A DNA stretch of 64,000 nt from Aquarana catesbeiana (lineage: Eukaryota; Chordata; Amphibia; Anura; Ranidae), in contig NC_133324.1 of the NCBI RefSeq assembly GCF_042186555.1, forward strand, positions 193,340,140-193,404,139, given 5' to 3'. Of this stretch, positions 22,545 to 34,979 are shown piece after piece (the stretch's first letter is position 1; every line of letters begins with the position of its first letter). The position numbers and the translations under genes are program-made. The notes under the pieces are model-generated. The model saw only the letters and a list, made by a program, of their open reading frames with translations, was not told the origin of the DNA and made no database searches.

Positions 22545-23250
22545 TTTAGGTTTTGTGCTGCCCTAGGTCTGACTAAACTCGTGCACCCCCTAATTTAAAT
22601 ATGACCCACCCCTTCCTGTCAAGGCCACACCCCTTGCTGTTTAAGACCCCCCCTGAAATTTTCAAGTGGGGACACTAGTTCTGAGGGCCTGGGGGGGGGA
22701 GCAATGGATTCCCTTAATTTGCATAAATTTCCTCTCACTTCCTGTTTGGCTATGGAGCAGAAAGTGAAGGGAAATCTCTGCAATGGGACAGGGAATAGTA
22801 AAAAATAAACTGACAGGGGCTATAACCCCCCTTACTCTATCCAAAATGAGAAAAAAAGTGTTGCCTATAGTTCTACTTTAAGCACAAATTTCTGATAATT
22901 TTATGGAGAGAACTAAGAAGATATAACCATGCCAATGGTGCAGCAGAAAACATATAGCATAGTGAGGAAGGTTTGTGGTCCAGGATGATAGGACAGTCAA
23001 AATTAGAAGCGGCGCCCCCCCTCCCCCCCCACAGTTGCGGAATGCCAGCCTCCCGCATACCAGAAGCAGTGCGGCCGCTTTATGGGGGCGCTAGACTAAT
23101 TTGCCTCTAAGCCCAGTCCACTCCATAAGACTGGCGCTACACTAACAGTATAGTGCAAGCTGGTTGGGATCTCTTTCTGTGCTGCCCCCCTGCAAAGTGC
23201 TGCCCTAGGCCTGGGCCTTGTTTGCCTAGTCCAGGATACAGCGTTGGTTG
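22545..23250 (+). repeat. Dispersed repeat of unknown class
   Basis: The first ~95 bp match 1385-1475 in inverted orientation. A second CTGCCCTAGGCCTGGGCC block near 23200 echoes the opening CTGCCCTAGGTCTGAC, so the unit may be about 650 bp with similar edges. Two C-rich runs (22998-23031) lie inside. It has no coding potential. Confidence 0.5.
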
Positions 23251-23379
23251 TAATGACAATGATCTCTGGAAGCCTCCTGCATTCTGTCACTAGTCTACAA
23301 TCACACCTAAAGCTTGAACACAGTCTCTAGTTATCTCCTGTAGTCTGTCCACAGTCTCTGACCATCTACTGTAGCATTG

Positions 23380-25895
23380 CATATACTGAATATTATGGTG
23401 GTCTTTTCGTGAAACGATCACCTTGTACAACAACCCATTCAGTTTAAAACTGAAATTTATGCATAGATAAAAAGAAAAACATTATAAATATCTTTTTTTC
23501 CCCTTTCATAAGTGATTACAATCCCTCTGTTTTCAGCTGCATAAGAGCTGGGGGGGAGGAGAAGTAACAGTACACTGAGCTTCCCAGTGAATGGCTGTGC
23601 AGGGGGGGGGGGTGTCAGGACAAGTCTGATCATTGGAGGAGAATAGGCTGAGTTCCCAGCAAACCTAGAGAACTGGCCATGGTGCGTGTTCCTGCTTAGT
23701 GTGGTTAGTTTTTAATATGAAAGCAGAGAAACTGGCAGGAACACCAGGGATTTCACATAAAGGAAGCAATACAAAGAAAACTACTTTTTTCATACAAGTA
23801 CATGGTACAGCAGGCACATATCAGGAATATGAAATACTGGGGTAACAAACATTTTAATTAAAGTCTCTATATCTATTACAACTGCATTCATTCACAGTGG
23901 AACACAATACACTATGTCAACGACTTTACGTCCGTGCTATAGCTGAAAGATGGTTACAGCACGGACCTCAAATGCTGGGAGCATATTAAGGTATTGTGAT
24001 ACACATAAAAACAAACCATTAATATGGAATTTTACAATATAATCTATGTTATATGTATTTTATATGATGTTGTATGTGATTTTTCTGTTGTAGAAAGTAA
24101 TTTCCTTTCTATAATATGTATGCACCCCTGAAGTAGAAAATCTAATTTCGAAACACTTTGGGTGTTCAGCACTTCCCATCCTTTGTTCTCTATCGATTCC
24201 ATCTTGAGTACAGCATCAAGAACCTGTTTTCCATCATTTTTAAGATGTGTTGTAATGTTTTACACAATTTGTATTAATAAAGATTTGTTAATTTTTATAC
24301 TACCTAAAAATATTGTTCATTCACTTGACACTATAATGACCCAGTACCGTTAAAGTCCCATTTTGAGGGTTTTTCTTTAAACATATAATTCAGGGATGTT
24401 GGTACTCCATTAGCTACCATTTCCATATTAAATGCCGGGGGGGTGTCCATGTACAGCCTCCCGTTCCCGCGCCACCCCCCACGCTGCCCCCGTGCATCCT
24501 GGGGATTACAAAGTTCTTTGGACTTGGCTGATCACAGAGCAGGTTAAAGGGCCAATCACAGGCTGACAGCTGATCACAGAAATAAACAGAAGCCGGTTAC
24601 CAGCATTTTTTTTTTATTCACGCTGTCAGCATGAAGAAAAGAATAAAGCTGGTAACCAGCTTCTGTTAGAGGGACATCGGTCCCCTAAGTGCCAACCAGT
24701 GCTGCTAATCAGCGCCCTCCAGTGCTGTCACTCCTATTGATAACACTATTATAAAAGTAAAGAGATTGTGTTGCGGTTACCACTGGTAATATTCTCATTA
24801 AGAACACATGCACTATTCCAGTTAAGGGGATATTTTGTTTCTACCGTTGAAATAAAGAGAATGTAAAAGTGAAGTCAGCTAAAATAATAGCCTTGCTTTC
24901 AGTAAAAAGAACATTTTAAGTCAGCAATAAGAGCAGCTGATTAAAACGGAAAATTTGCTTTCACATTTATTCCTGCTGCTTTGAAGTAGAAAGGGTGACA
25001 GGGAACAAAGTGTCCCAAGTGTCCCCTACCACGCTATTGTACAGTCTGTACTGACTCTACTGCTGCCTGCAGTTCCTAGTTAAAAATGATTTCCTGAGAT
25101 TGAAGCATCTACAAAGGTGTTTAAGCTACTATTTATACTAAAACTCAATCCCATTTCATAATGACAGATGAGTAAATGCAATTCTTATTTGTACTTGGCA
25201 TTTAATAAAATGTATTGTTTATTTATCATTAAAGTGAACCTGTGACCAGGCTATGAACATTTAAGTATGCGCTTCTTAACAACCAGCAAATGGGTTTTAA
25301 CACAAGTCCCCACTGTCACTGACCACTGTAGCTGCAGCCACTGTGGAATTATTAAATTGCCACTAAACAATATCCTTATTCTCCAAAAAAAACCCATACA
25401 CATCCACTACTTAATGGACCTGAAATATATTTTTCATGAAATTGTTTCTGTGTTTTTCTGTCTCCTTGTAACATTTTTTGTGAGCTCCTGAACCTCTCCT
25501 CCCCATACCACTTCTGTTTGTTTGGAATGAGCAGTGCATGTTAGTTGTGGTTATGGGCACTGTGCTCTATATCGAGATTCCATAGTCCTTAGTCCCAAGT
25601 CCATCTCAGAAATGAGCATGAGAGAGTGGCTATGTTTCTTCATACAGTGGGACCATGGAGAACAAACATAGCTAACCTAACAGGAAATCAGATCACAACA
25701 GCAAAAATAGACATTTAGAGGTTGGAAAGAGGCCGAGATCAATAGAAGGTACTTATTTGGAGTTAACAATACTTACTTGACTAGAATTTATATTTCTTAA
25801 ACCAGAGTTTAGTGTCACCCTAGTCTTCCAAATCCACAAGAGAAGCACTGACCTGAGTCTGTTTTAAAGGCTTACTTCCTTTAAAAACAAAAATG
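23380..25895. other. Largely unassigned sequence
   Basis: It holds a decayed GC-rich block at about 24490-24725 with GCTGATCACAG and GTTACCAGC repeats, similar in flavour to the internal part of the CCACTT elements, and the CTGAAG...GAAACACTT motif at 24128-24158. No gene is recognised; frames at 24162-24353 and 25267-25491 lack any family signal. Confidence 0.45.
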
Positions 25896-25959
25896 CCCAT
25901 TGAGTGTACCTAGAGCATTTGGCACCCGGGGCGGATCCTATATTTGGCACTCCCCCACT

Positions 25960-27560
25960 TTAAAATGTAAAAACACCCCACTGTTCCCCCTGCATACCCC
26001 AATATCTCTTTGTCACTACTGCATACCCCCTCTCCACAACAGCACCTCTGGACCGCTTTCCATTACACAGCACCCTGCACCTCTGGACCCCTTCCACTAC
26101 ACAGAACCCTGCACCTCTGGACCCCTTTCCATTACACAGCACCTTGCATCCCTGGACCCCTTTACACAACACCCTGCACCTCTGGACCCCTTTACATTAC
26201 ACAGAACCCTGCACCTCTTGTCCACTTTACATTACACAGCACCCTGTATCTCTGGACCCCTTTACACAGCACACTGCACCTCTGGATCCCTTTACACAGC
26301 CCTCTGCAACTCTGGACCCCTTTACACAGTACCCTGCACCTCTGGACCCCTTTAGACAGCACCCTGCACCTCTGGACCCGTTTATATTATACAACACCCT
26401 GCACCTCAGGACCGCTTTACATTACACAGCACCCTGTACCTCTGGACCCCTTTACACAGCACCCTGCACCTCTGGACCGCTTTACACAGCCCCCTGCAAC
26501 TCTGGACCCCTTTACACAGTACCCTGCACCTCTGGACCCCTTTACACAGCACCCTGCACCTCTGGACCCCTTTATACTATACAGCACCCTGCACCTCTGG
26601 ACCCCTTTACATTACACAGAACCCTGTACCTCTGGACCCCTTTACACAGCACCTTGCACCTCTGGACCCCTTTATATTACACAGCACCCTGCACCTCTGG
26701 ACCGCTTTACATTACGCAGCACCCTGTATCTCTGGACCCCTTTACAGAGCAAACTGCACCTCTGGACCCCTTTACACAGCCCCCTGCAACTCTGGACCCC
26801 TTTACACAGTACCCTGCACCTCTGGACCCCTTTACACAGTAGTCTGCACCTCTGGACCCCTTTGCACAGCACCCTGCACCTCTGGACCCCTTTACACAGC
26901 ACCCTGCACCTCTGGACCCCTTTACATTACACAGCACCCTGCACCTCTGGACCCCTTTACACAGCACCCTGCACCTAGGGACCCCTTTACATTACACAGC
27001 ACCCTGCATCGCTGGATCACTATACACAGCACCCTGCACCTCTGGACCCCTTTCCATTACACAGCACCCTGCACCTCTGGACACCTTTACATTACACAGC
27101 ACCCTGCAACTCTGGACCCATTTACACAGCACCCTGCACCTCTGGACCCCTTTACACTACGCAGCACCCTGCACCTCTGGACCCCTTTACACAGCACCCT
27201 GCACCTCTGGACCCCTTTACATTACACAGCACCCTGCACCTCTGGACCCCTTTACATTACACAGCACCCTGCACCTCTGGACCCCTTTATATTACACAGC
27301 ACCCTGCACCTCTTTACATTACACAGCACCCTACACAGGCCTGCACCTCTGGACACCTTTACATTACATAGCACCCTGCACTGCTGGACCCCTTTATATT
27401 ACACAGCCCTGCACCTCTGTAACCCTATACATTACATAGCACCCTGCTCTGTTGGACCCCTTTACACAGCATCCTGCACCTCTGGACCCTTTTACACAGC
27501 ACCCTGCACCTCTGGACCCCTTTACATTACATAGCACCCTGCAACCCTTCATGTTACACA
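25960..27560 (+). repeat. 1.6-kb minisatellite of CACCTCTGGACCCCTTTACA units
   Basis: The unit CACCTCTGGACCCCTTTACA is followed by CAGCACCCTG (30 bp) or TTACACAGCACCCTG (about 36 bp), and the two forms alternate over roughly 45-50 copies. The long frames across it (up to 322 codons) arise because a 30-bp unit keeps frame; their Thr/Pro/Leu/His repeats are not a gene. Confidence 0.9.
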
Positions 27561-27879
27561 GACACCCCCAGCCCCTTCCTATCTTAATCATGCAGCCAGA
27601 TGAAGAGATACAGCAGCGCTAAACAGAGGGCGGGAACTGCTGGAGTTAATTTATCATATTAACAAGCTAATGATTGGTTGCTGGGACCACCTAGCAATCA
27701 ATCACCTGCTGGTTAACTTAAAAAGTTACAGTATACAAGTAAAGGCGCAAGAATCTGGAGCAGTAATTAACCCACAGCATTCAAAAAATCAATCACAAAT
27801 TAAAACACATAAAAATTATGCATAAAAGTAGTAATAAGGTGAATATACTAATAGTAATATTCAATCTTTCTTCTCATAT

Positions 27880-29013
27880 TCTGTTCTCTGCAGACACTTC
27901 TCTCCTTAGTTATGGACTCAATTTTGCCCCTATCACTAAAACCAACCCCTTTTACCTCCTTTGTTCAACATTGCAATAACAACCCCTATGGGCTAGCATT
28001 TACATCAGTCACCGACCCAGTTACCATGGCCTTTTTGGATTTAGAGTTGGGATATGATGGCCAAACTGTCTATGCCAAAAACTACACCAAACCAACAGCA
28101 GGTAACTCTTATTTGCATTTTAAGAGCTGCTATTACCCAAAATGGATTACAAACATTCCCAAAGGCCAATTCTGTCGTCTTCGACAGAATTGTACCAAGG
28201 ACTCAGATTATGCTGAACTCAGTGCCAACCTAAAAACAAAGTTTCTTGATAAGGAGTACCCTGAAAATCTAGCTGTAGAAGCTTATGAATATTACCTTCA
28301 TGGGAACCCCCCAAAAATCAGTCGACCCCCTAAGGATTGTTCCAGTAGGTTTGTAACTACTTTCCTCTCCAAACACAAACATATGGAGAGGATATTGTCC
28401 AAACACTGGGACATCCTACAGCAGGACCCACACCTGAAAACAATACTTCCCGCTCACTCTAAAGTTACATATCGTAGGGCCCCCAACTTGAAAAACAAAA
28501 TTGCTCCCAGAAAACTTAAACCCATTATAGTCTCACCATCTGTACCTATATTGATGCCCATAGTAGGCATGTACCAATGCCGAAAAGCTTTATGTAAAAC
28601 TTGTAAATTTGACCAACATGGACAAAAGTCTTTCACTACTGAAGGAAAAAACCTATATGTTGAAGGAATTCTATAATTGCTCATCGCACTATGTTGTCTA
28701 TGGCCTGAGTTGTCCTTGTGGCCTGATTTATGTAGGCCGGACAATTAGGGCTTTAAGACAAAGGTTCGGTGAGCATAGAAGGTTCATTGAGGGAGGCACA
28801 GACCCCCATAGTGTCCTGGGACACTTAACAATGGCTCATCAAAACTCTACTGTAGGACTCAAGGTTTGAGTTATTGAACAGATTCCAAGGTCTCTATCAG
28901 CGGCTGAAAGATTCAAAAAACTTTGTGCCAGAGAGACCTATTGGATCTATAGTTTGGATGTCCTCTCATCAGGAGGCATCAATGAGAGTATTGAAATAGC
29001 CACTATTCTGTAA
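27880..29013 (+). pseudogene. Penelope-like retroelement ORF, RT end plus GIY-YIG endonuclease (5'-truncated)
   Basis: Frame 27912-28676 carries the last reverse-transcriptase blocks: MAFLDLELGYDG, TKPTAGNSYLHF and NIPKGQFCRLRQNCT. A Cys-rich linker (CRKALCKTCKF) follows. After a frameshift near 28665, a GIY-YIG domain follows: VYGLSCPCGLIYVGRTIRAL and RFGEHRRFIE. The reading frame meets a TGA at 28867-28869 and would end at TAA 29011-29013. A GIY-YIG domain after the RT is the hallmark of canonical Penelope-like elements; these copy RNA at a nick made by the endonuclease. The RT catalytic core is missing, so it cannot be active. Confidence 0.8.
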
Positions 29014-29988
29014 ACACGATCACCATATTATACTAATTTAGACTCAGATTTATATATGGTCTCTCTGTTTTGTCCCCATACTGTGACTAATCATATATAT
29101 CTAAACCTACAGGTTGGCATTTCCTTGACTCCTCTTTCTCTCATGTGGGGGGGGGCGGGTACCTGTAAGTATTGTTATAGCACCATTCCGATTCTCTTAA
29201 TATTTCCAGCCTTTATCTCTTAAATTCAACATAAGACATCTATATATGTGCTATATACCGTATGTATTTTTCCTTTTTTTCCCCTCCCCCTAACTAAATC
29301 TCCTTATTTTCTATCTCCATATATTTACCCCAATTAAATAAATAAATAACTATTTCCCCATTTTCCCTCCCCCTCCCCCCATCTATTAATTATCACTAAT
29401 TTTTGCCCCCCCCCCCCCCCCCCTCTTTCTATTGGATATGCATGTGGATGTATGCATGTACATCTTCTGACACCTATGCCCCAGTCATTTACTCACCACC
29501 ATCCCCTTAATTATTTTCCCAGTATGTAAATTAACTATTTTTTCCAGTATGTATATGTGCGCATATATATATACTTAATTAAATTAAATATTTACTATAC
29601 ATATATCCAAAAATTCCCTTCCTTTCCCGTTTTCCCTCTCCCAATTTTTAACTAATCATGCTACTAGTGTTTGTCCCATGTTCCGGAGACGTCCAATCTC
29701 TGAACCGTCATCAATTGCCTCCCCCAGATTAATTTTTCCTTCGATTAATGTATTTACGATCGATCGACTAATCCCTTTAGCAATTGTCTTTTCCCTCTTC
29801 CTCATGATGTGCTTGTTGTAACATTATGTATTGTTTTTATTTTCATTATGTCTAATCTTAATTCATTCATTCATTCCCTGTCATATTTATATATGTTTTT
29901 CTATGAATGCTTCTCCCCCCCCTCCCATCCCTCTCTCAATACCTTTTATGTGTATATATATATATATATATTTTAAATATTGTTCAAT
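29014..29988. repeat. Pyrimidine-rich low-complexity DNA after the Penelope ORF
   Basis: C/T-rich sequence with a run of about 18 C (29407-29423), CCCTCCCCC runs and (TA)n at 29950-29970. It may be the element's 3' untranslated region plus flank; no terminal repeat was found. Confidence 0.6.
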
Positions 29989-29992
29989 TTAA

Positions 29993-30775
29993 CCACTTCC
30001 CCACCGCGCATAGTCATATGACGGCGACAGAACCTTTTGTCCCTCTGGGCCACCGTCATATGACGTCTTTTACTTTCTGAGCCTCTAGGGGGCCGCATCA
30101 GTAGGCACCCGATGCGCGTTCCCAGTGGCCACGATGTCCGCCAGGCACCGGGATCCACGTCCTGTCAGAGGAAAGGAGACCGATGGTGTGTTCCCAGTAC
30201 AGAGGAACGCCGATCAGTCTCCTACCCTTGTGAATCCCCTCCCCCTACAGTTAGAATCACTCCCTAGGATACACATTTAACCCCTTCCTGGCCCCCTAGT
30301 GTTAACCCCTTCCCTGCCAGTCACATTTACACAGTAATCAGTGCATTTTTTATAGCTCTGATCACTGTATAAATGTGAATGGTCCCAAAATAGTGTCAAA
30401 AGTGTCCGAAGAGTTCGCCGCAATATCGCAGTCATGATAAAAATCACAGATTGCCGCCATTACTAGTAAAAAAAAAAAATAACAATAAAAATGCCATAAA
30501 TTTACCCCCTATTTTGTAGACGCTATAACTTTTGCGCAAACCAATCAATATACGCTTATTGCGATTTTTTTTTTATACTAAAAATATGTAGAAGAATACA
30601 TATAGGCCTAATCTGAGAAAATTTTTTTTTTTTTTTTTTATGGGATATTTATTATAGCAAAAATTTTAAAATGTGTTTTTTTCAAAATTGTCACTTTTTT
30701 TGTTTATAGCGCAAAAAATAAAAAACGCAATTGGTCTGGGCAGGAAGGGGGTGAAAATGCCCTGTATTGAAGTGG
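29993..30775. mobile_element. piggyBac-like 'CCACTT' element 3 with clean ends
   Basis: TTAA (29989-29992) then CCACTTCCCCACCG at the left; ...TATTGAAGTGG then TTAA (30776-30779) at the right. The 7-bp terminal inverted repeat CCACTTC and TTAA duplication fit piggyBac-type insertion. The core has GACGCTATAACTTTTGCGC and TTGTTTATAGCGCAAAAAAT like its relatives. No transposase. Confidence 0.8.
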
Positions 30776-30779
30776 TTAA

Positions 30780-31868
30780 CATTGTTCATGTATGTATTCA
30801 CTGTCTCTCTCTCCTCCTGTGGTATAGCAGAGAGAGTATCTTCTTTCTCCTGCACCGCTCGGCTGGCTCTGGGTGTCACCCGGGTAGTGGTATGTTTCAC
30901 ATGCACCCTGTCACAGCTCGGATCTCCCTGGCTGCCCTGTCACCGCGTCGCTGCACTGCCTGAGCCCGCCCAGCTGTCACGCTTCACTCGCGGGGGGATG
31001 CCAGCCTGACAATCCCCCGAAGTATGTGGCACCCGGGGCGGACTGTCCCCCCCACCCCCATTTGGTACGCCACTACTGCCTATGCAGGTAAGATAAAAAA
31101 ACTGTACAGCTTTGACTAAAATTGGATAATGCCCTTGCTGTAGGTGTAGACCATGTATGTACATCCTGAAGCCTGGCCAGAAAACACTTGGAGATTTTAT
31201 CAGCCCTTACTGATTGTTGTTGGAAGGTTGCTAAGATATTCCAAGTCATTACTGCTCATCCCCACTATCACAGAAGCGAGATCTCAAACCCCCGTGCATG
31301 CGTGGCCCACTATCTCCTCAGTCCCTACCTGCATAGGCAGTTCTTTGGTAAAGGTAAACTAACCATTTAAAGCTTATTTACTGCTTGTTAAAAAGCAGGT
31401 AAATATTTGAATGATTGCTGCTTTCAGTGGTTAAATAAGACACAAAAAACTGGAAAAAACCAATGTAGCAAACTGCACGTTAGTAAATTATGTGTACATA
31501 TGCATGTGTGCATACATTTGCAATAATAGCAGATGTATAGTATATTCCGTGAGCATACAAGTGGCTTGTTTATACATGATTATTGTACCAGCCTACAGCA
31601 TATCCATCAGTAAATCAAGCCCCATTAGTCAGTAAAGTCATTGATAATAATACACACCCTGTTATTATTGTGCGGCCAATATTGTATCTCATCTGTTGCT
31701 AAAGAGAACATTTCGCCTTAAATAGCAAGGCCTGCTATTATAGTTTATCCCTCCACCTTTGTGGAAATGCCATACTGAACTTAAAAAACACATGTGGGGA
31801 AAAAAAGACAAGATACTTACCTTTCCCACAACTTTTGCCCACTGTGCTTAGATGAGAGGGAAGTCATT
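30780..31868. other. Unassigned sequence
   Basis: GC-rich around 30830-31080, with GGCACCCGGGGCGGACTG (31029) repeating a phrase found at 25921; otherwise AT-rich. No gene, TIR or tandem repeat is supported. Confidence 0.45.
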
Positions 31869-31877
31869 ATCCTAGGG

Positions 31878-33421
31878 CAGTGATGGCGAACCTATGGCAC
31901 GCATGCCACAGCTGGCACACAGAGCCCTCTCTGTGGGCATGCCAGCTTACAGAGCTAGCGCTGCCAGGGTGGGGGGAATCCCCTAGCCAGGCAGTCACTT
32001 GCACTGGCGGTGCAAGCATGGAGGAGCCGGCTCCCTTCCTTGCATCAGTGGCGGTGGCACAGCAGGGGGGATGGGCAGCCAGTCATATCACCCCATGTGC
32101 AACATTTAGGGGGGGTGTAAAGTTACTCAAAGGGTCTGTGCTACAGCTTATTGCCTCCCCTGGTCCCCTACACCTCCGGTGAGGCATTTGGGCTTCCCTC
32201 TCTGTGGCACCCTATTCCAGCTCCCCCTGCCCCAGGACTACTTTGGTCCAGTCCGTTCCTCTGGCAAAGCGACCTGTGGAACAGCGGAGGGGGAGGGGCA
32301 GTGCTCGGAGCAGATTAAGACCATGGGAGAGATGCAGTGGCCGCTAGCTGACTTCCTGGTGGCTGGGATACCAAGGAGCGGCTGGGATACCAAGGTGCGG
32401 CTGTATGGCAGAGGATGGGTCCTCTGTGTGTGTGTGTGTGGGGGGGGTGTCAGTAGTGCAGGAAGTATGTGTCAGGTCAGGTAGGTCAGTGTAATGGTCA
32501 GGTAGGTTAGTATATGTGTCAGGTAGGTCAGTGTAATGGTCAGGTAGGTCAGTGTATGTTGCTCACAGTTTACGTTGCACAGTGCATTCTGAGCACAACG
32601 CATTTCTGAACCCTGCATTCTGAGCACAACGCATTCTTGAACCCTGCATTTTGAGCACAACGCATTCCTGAACCCTGTATTCTGAGCACAACGCATTCCT
32701 GAACCCTGTATTCTGAGCACAACGCATTCCTGAACCATGCATTCTGAGCACTATGCATTGCTGAACCCTGCATTCTGAGCAAAACGCATTCCTGAACCAT
32801 GCATTCTGAGCACTACGCATTGCTGAACCCTGCATTCTGAGCACAACGTATTCCTGAAACATGCATTCTGAGCACCATGCATTCCTGAACCATGCATTCT
32901 GAGCACAACGCATTCCTGAACCATGCATTCTGAGCACTACACATTCCTGAACCCTTCATTCTGAGCACAAGGCATTCCTGAACCCTACATTCCGAGCACA
33001 ACTCACACCTGAACCCTGTATTCTGAGCACAACGCACACCTGAACCCTGCATTCTGAGCACAACGCACACCTGAACCCTGCATTCTGAGCACAACGCACA
33101 CCTGAACCCTGCATTCTGAGCACAACGCATTCCTCAACCATGCATTCTGAGCATAACGCACACCTGAACCATGCATTCTGAGCACAATGCACTCCTGAAC
33201 CCTGCATTCTGAGCGTAACGCACTCCTGATCCCTGCATTCTGAGCGAATCTGGTAGAATTGTACGTCTTTGGTCCCTTAGGGCTCCTTCAGAGGGATCAT
33301 CAGTCCTATCCTCTGTACAGAGCCGCTGGTAAGTTTAATTCTGTGCTGGCACTTTAAAATAAATAAGTTGGTTTTGTGTCGCAGTTTGGGCACTCGGGCC
33401 CAAAAAGGTTCGCCATCACTG
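31878..33421. mobile_element. hAT-type non-autonomous element with 8-bp TSD
   Basis: The left end CAGTGATGGCGAACCTATGG and right end GGTTCGCCATCACTG are inverted repeats. The exact 8-bp duplication TCCTAGGG flanks both sides (31870-31877 and 33422-33429), the hallmark of hAT insertion. More than half of its length is minisatellite. No transposase is encoded. Confidence 0.9.
32459..33243. repeat. Minisatellites inside the hAT element
   Basis: First about five copies of GGTCAGGTAGGTCAGTGTA-like units (32470-32560). Then roughly 21 copies of a ~31-bp unit, GAACCCTGCATTCTGAGCAC followed by AACGCATTCCT, with an internal subfamily using AACGCACACCT at 33001-33110. The minus-strand Cys/Gln-rich frames are repeat by-products. 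Confidence 0.9.
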
Positions 33422-33429
33422 TCCTAGGG

Positions 33430-34727
33430 AATATTCAGCAGTTCAGATGTCCCTAAAAAGACACTCCTAAACTGTGCTGCAGTGACTTTTCATGAGATTT
33501 GGTATACTCAGCATTTCCTGGTATCTCATTGATAGTAACGTCATCCCCTGTGCCATGGAAGCTGGGGGTAAGGTAAGTATATTGTCTAACTTTTCATTCT
33601 GCATGTGTTTTTTTAAAGTTTGATATTGCGTTTCAGCAACTAAAAAAAGTGGATCTTGCTGCTTTAGGCACAGGTAGAGAGATTTCACAGAGTGACTGAC
33701 AACTCAATCCACTGACTAATATACAAATTTCTATATATGATATAATCAGGGGTGTAACTGCAGATCATGGGGTCCCATTGCAGGATTTCAACAGGGACCC
33801 CCAGTGACCTGCCTACTGTCATGGATCTTAACATAATGCATACCCATATTGGAAAGATGAAGCAGGAGAGCTATTAACATAGTCAGTACAATACTTGGGA
33901 TCAGAAATGTTAGGGAGGGGAAGGGGGAATCAGTTCATGCAATTTACTTTTACCTTTTATTTTCCATCTAACTACTCAGTTCTCAGTAGCTAACCAATCT
34001 TTTTCAGCATCTCTGAACTCAGGAACTCAGTGTAAATTCCAAGCCCTACCACAGCAAGCTAATGCTGAAAGCGGTGGTCTAGTAGTAATTATAATTAATC
34101 ATAGCAATAACAATGACAATTAGAATATTTCATATATAACAGTTAGTACTCCTCCGTAAAATTATTCTATAACCCTAATATAAACATCTGGGAGGAAGAA
34201 TGCTTTAGGCATACAGGGTTAAAGACAAAGTAAACCCTTATGGGTTTTACTTCCTCTTTTTTCCCCTGCAACGTAAAAGCATAATGGGCTAGTATGCATC
34301 CCATACTAGCCCATTTCAGTGCTGGCTGGCATGACCAGAAGCTCTGAGGGCAATAATTATACAGTACTAAAACAGCTAAACAGGTTCTTCTTACAGCACA
34401 GCCTGCAAAGGAGCATTTGTAACTAGCAACAATAAATGTGAATCTCCTTCTGTAGATCAGATGTCAGCTGTTCTTCACTGGAAATGTCTCAGGTACAGGG
34501 TCAGCGTCAGCAGCAACCTCTGCAATCCCACAGTACTGGATTTGTGTCATCTCAAAATACACATAGATTTTCTATGTTTTACTTGCCTCAAGGACTCCTT
34601 CCATCCCCAGACCCCATAGCAGGCACGTTGGCTACTATAGTCATTGGTATGCCACTAAATATAATAACACATATATGCAAGAGTAAGCATGCAAAAGAGT
34701 GGTTCATATCACAATCCCATGGTAAAC
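33430..34727. other. Unassigned sequence
   Basis: A phrase GGGGTGTAACTGCAGATCATGG near 33750 looks like the edge of a dispersed repeat, but no matching end was found. No gene is supported. Confidence 0.4.
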
Positions 34728-34960
34728 ACTGTGCCTTGAAAAAGTATTCATACCATTTGAAATTTTCCACATTCAGTCATGTTACAACCAAAAACGAAAA
34801 TGTATTTTATTGGGATTTTATGTGACAGACCAACACAAAGTAGCTCATATTTGTGAAGTGGAAAGAAAATGATAAATGGTTTAACTAATTTTTTACAAAT
34901 AAATATATGAAAAGTGAGGCGTGCATTTGTATTCACCTCCCCCCCCCCGCCATTTTTATT
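34728..34960. mobile_element. Solo terminal repeat of a Tc1-like element
   Basis: CACTGTGCCTTGAAAAAGTA at the left is followed by the long subterminal stretch TTTTATTGGGATTTTATGTG and GACCAACACAAAGTAGC, characteristic as I recall of fish and frog Tc1-like elements with ~220-bp terminal repeats. It stops at a C-rich run (34938-34949). No transposase follows; the Tc1 fragment at 45 kb may belong to the same family. Confidence 0.65.
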
Positions 34961-34979
34961 CAGCATTCCGTTCTTGTGT

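Noticed and set aside
26010..26978. 322-codon open frame rich in Thr, Pro, Leu and His
   Set aside because: It lies wholly in a minisatellite with a 30-bp unit, which keeps frame by arithmetic; other frames and the opposite strand are open too.
32563..33207. Cys/Gln-rich minus-strand frames (up to 124 codons)
   Set aside because: By-products of the ~31-bp minisatellite in the hAT element.
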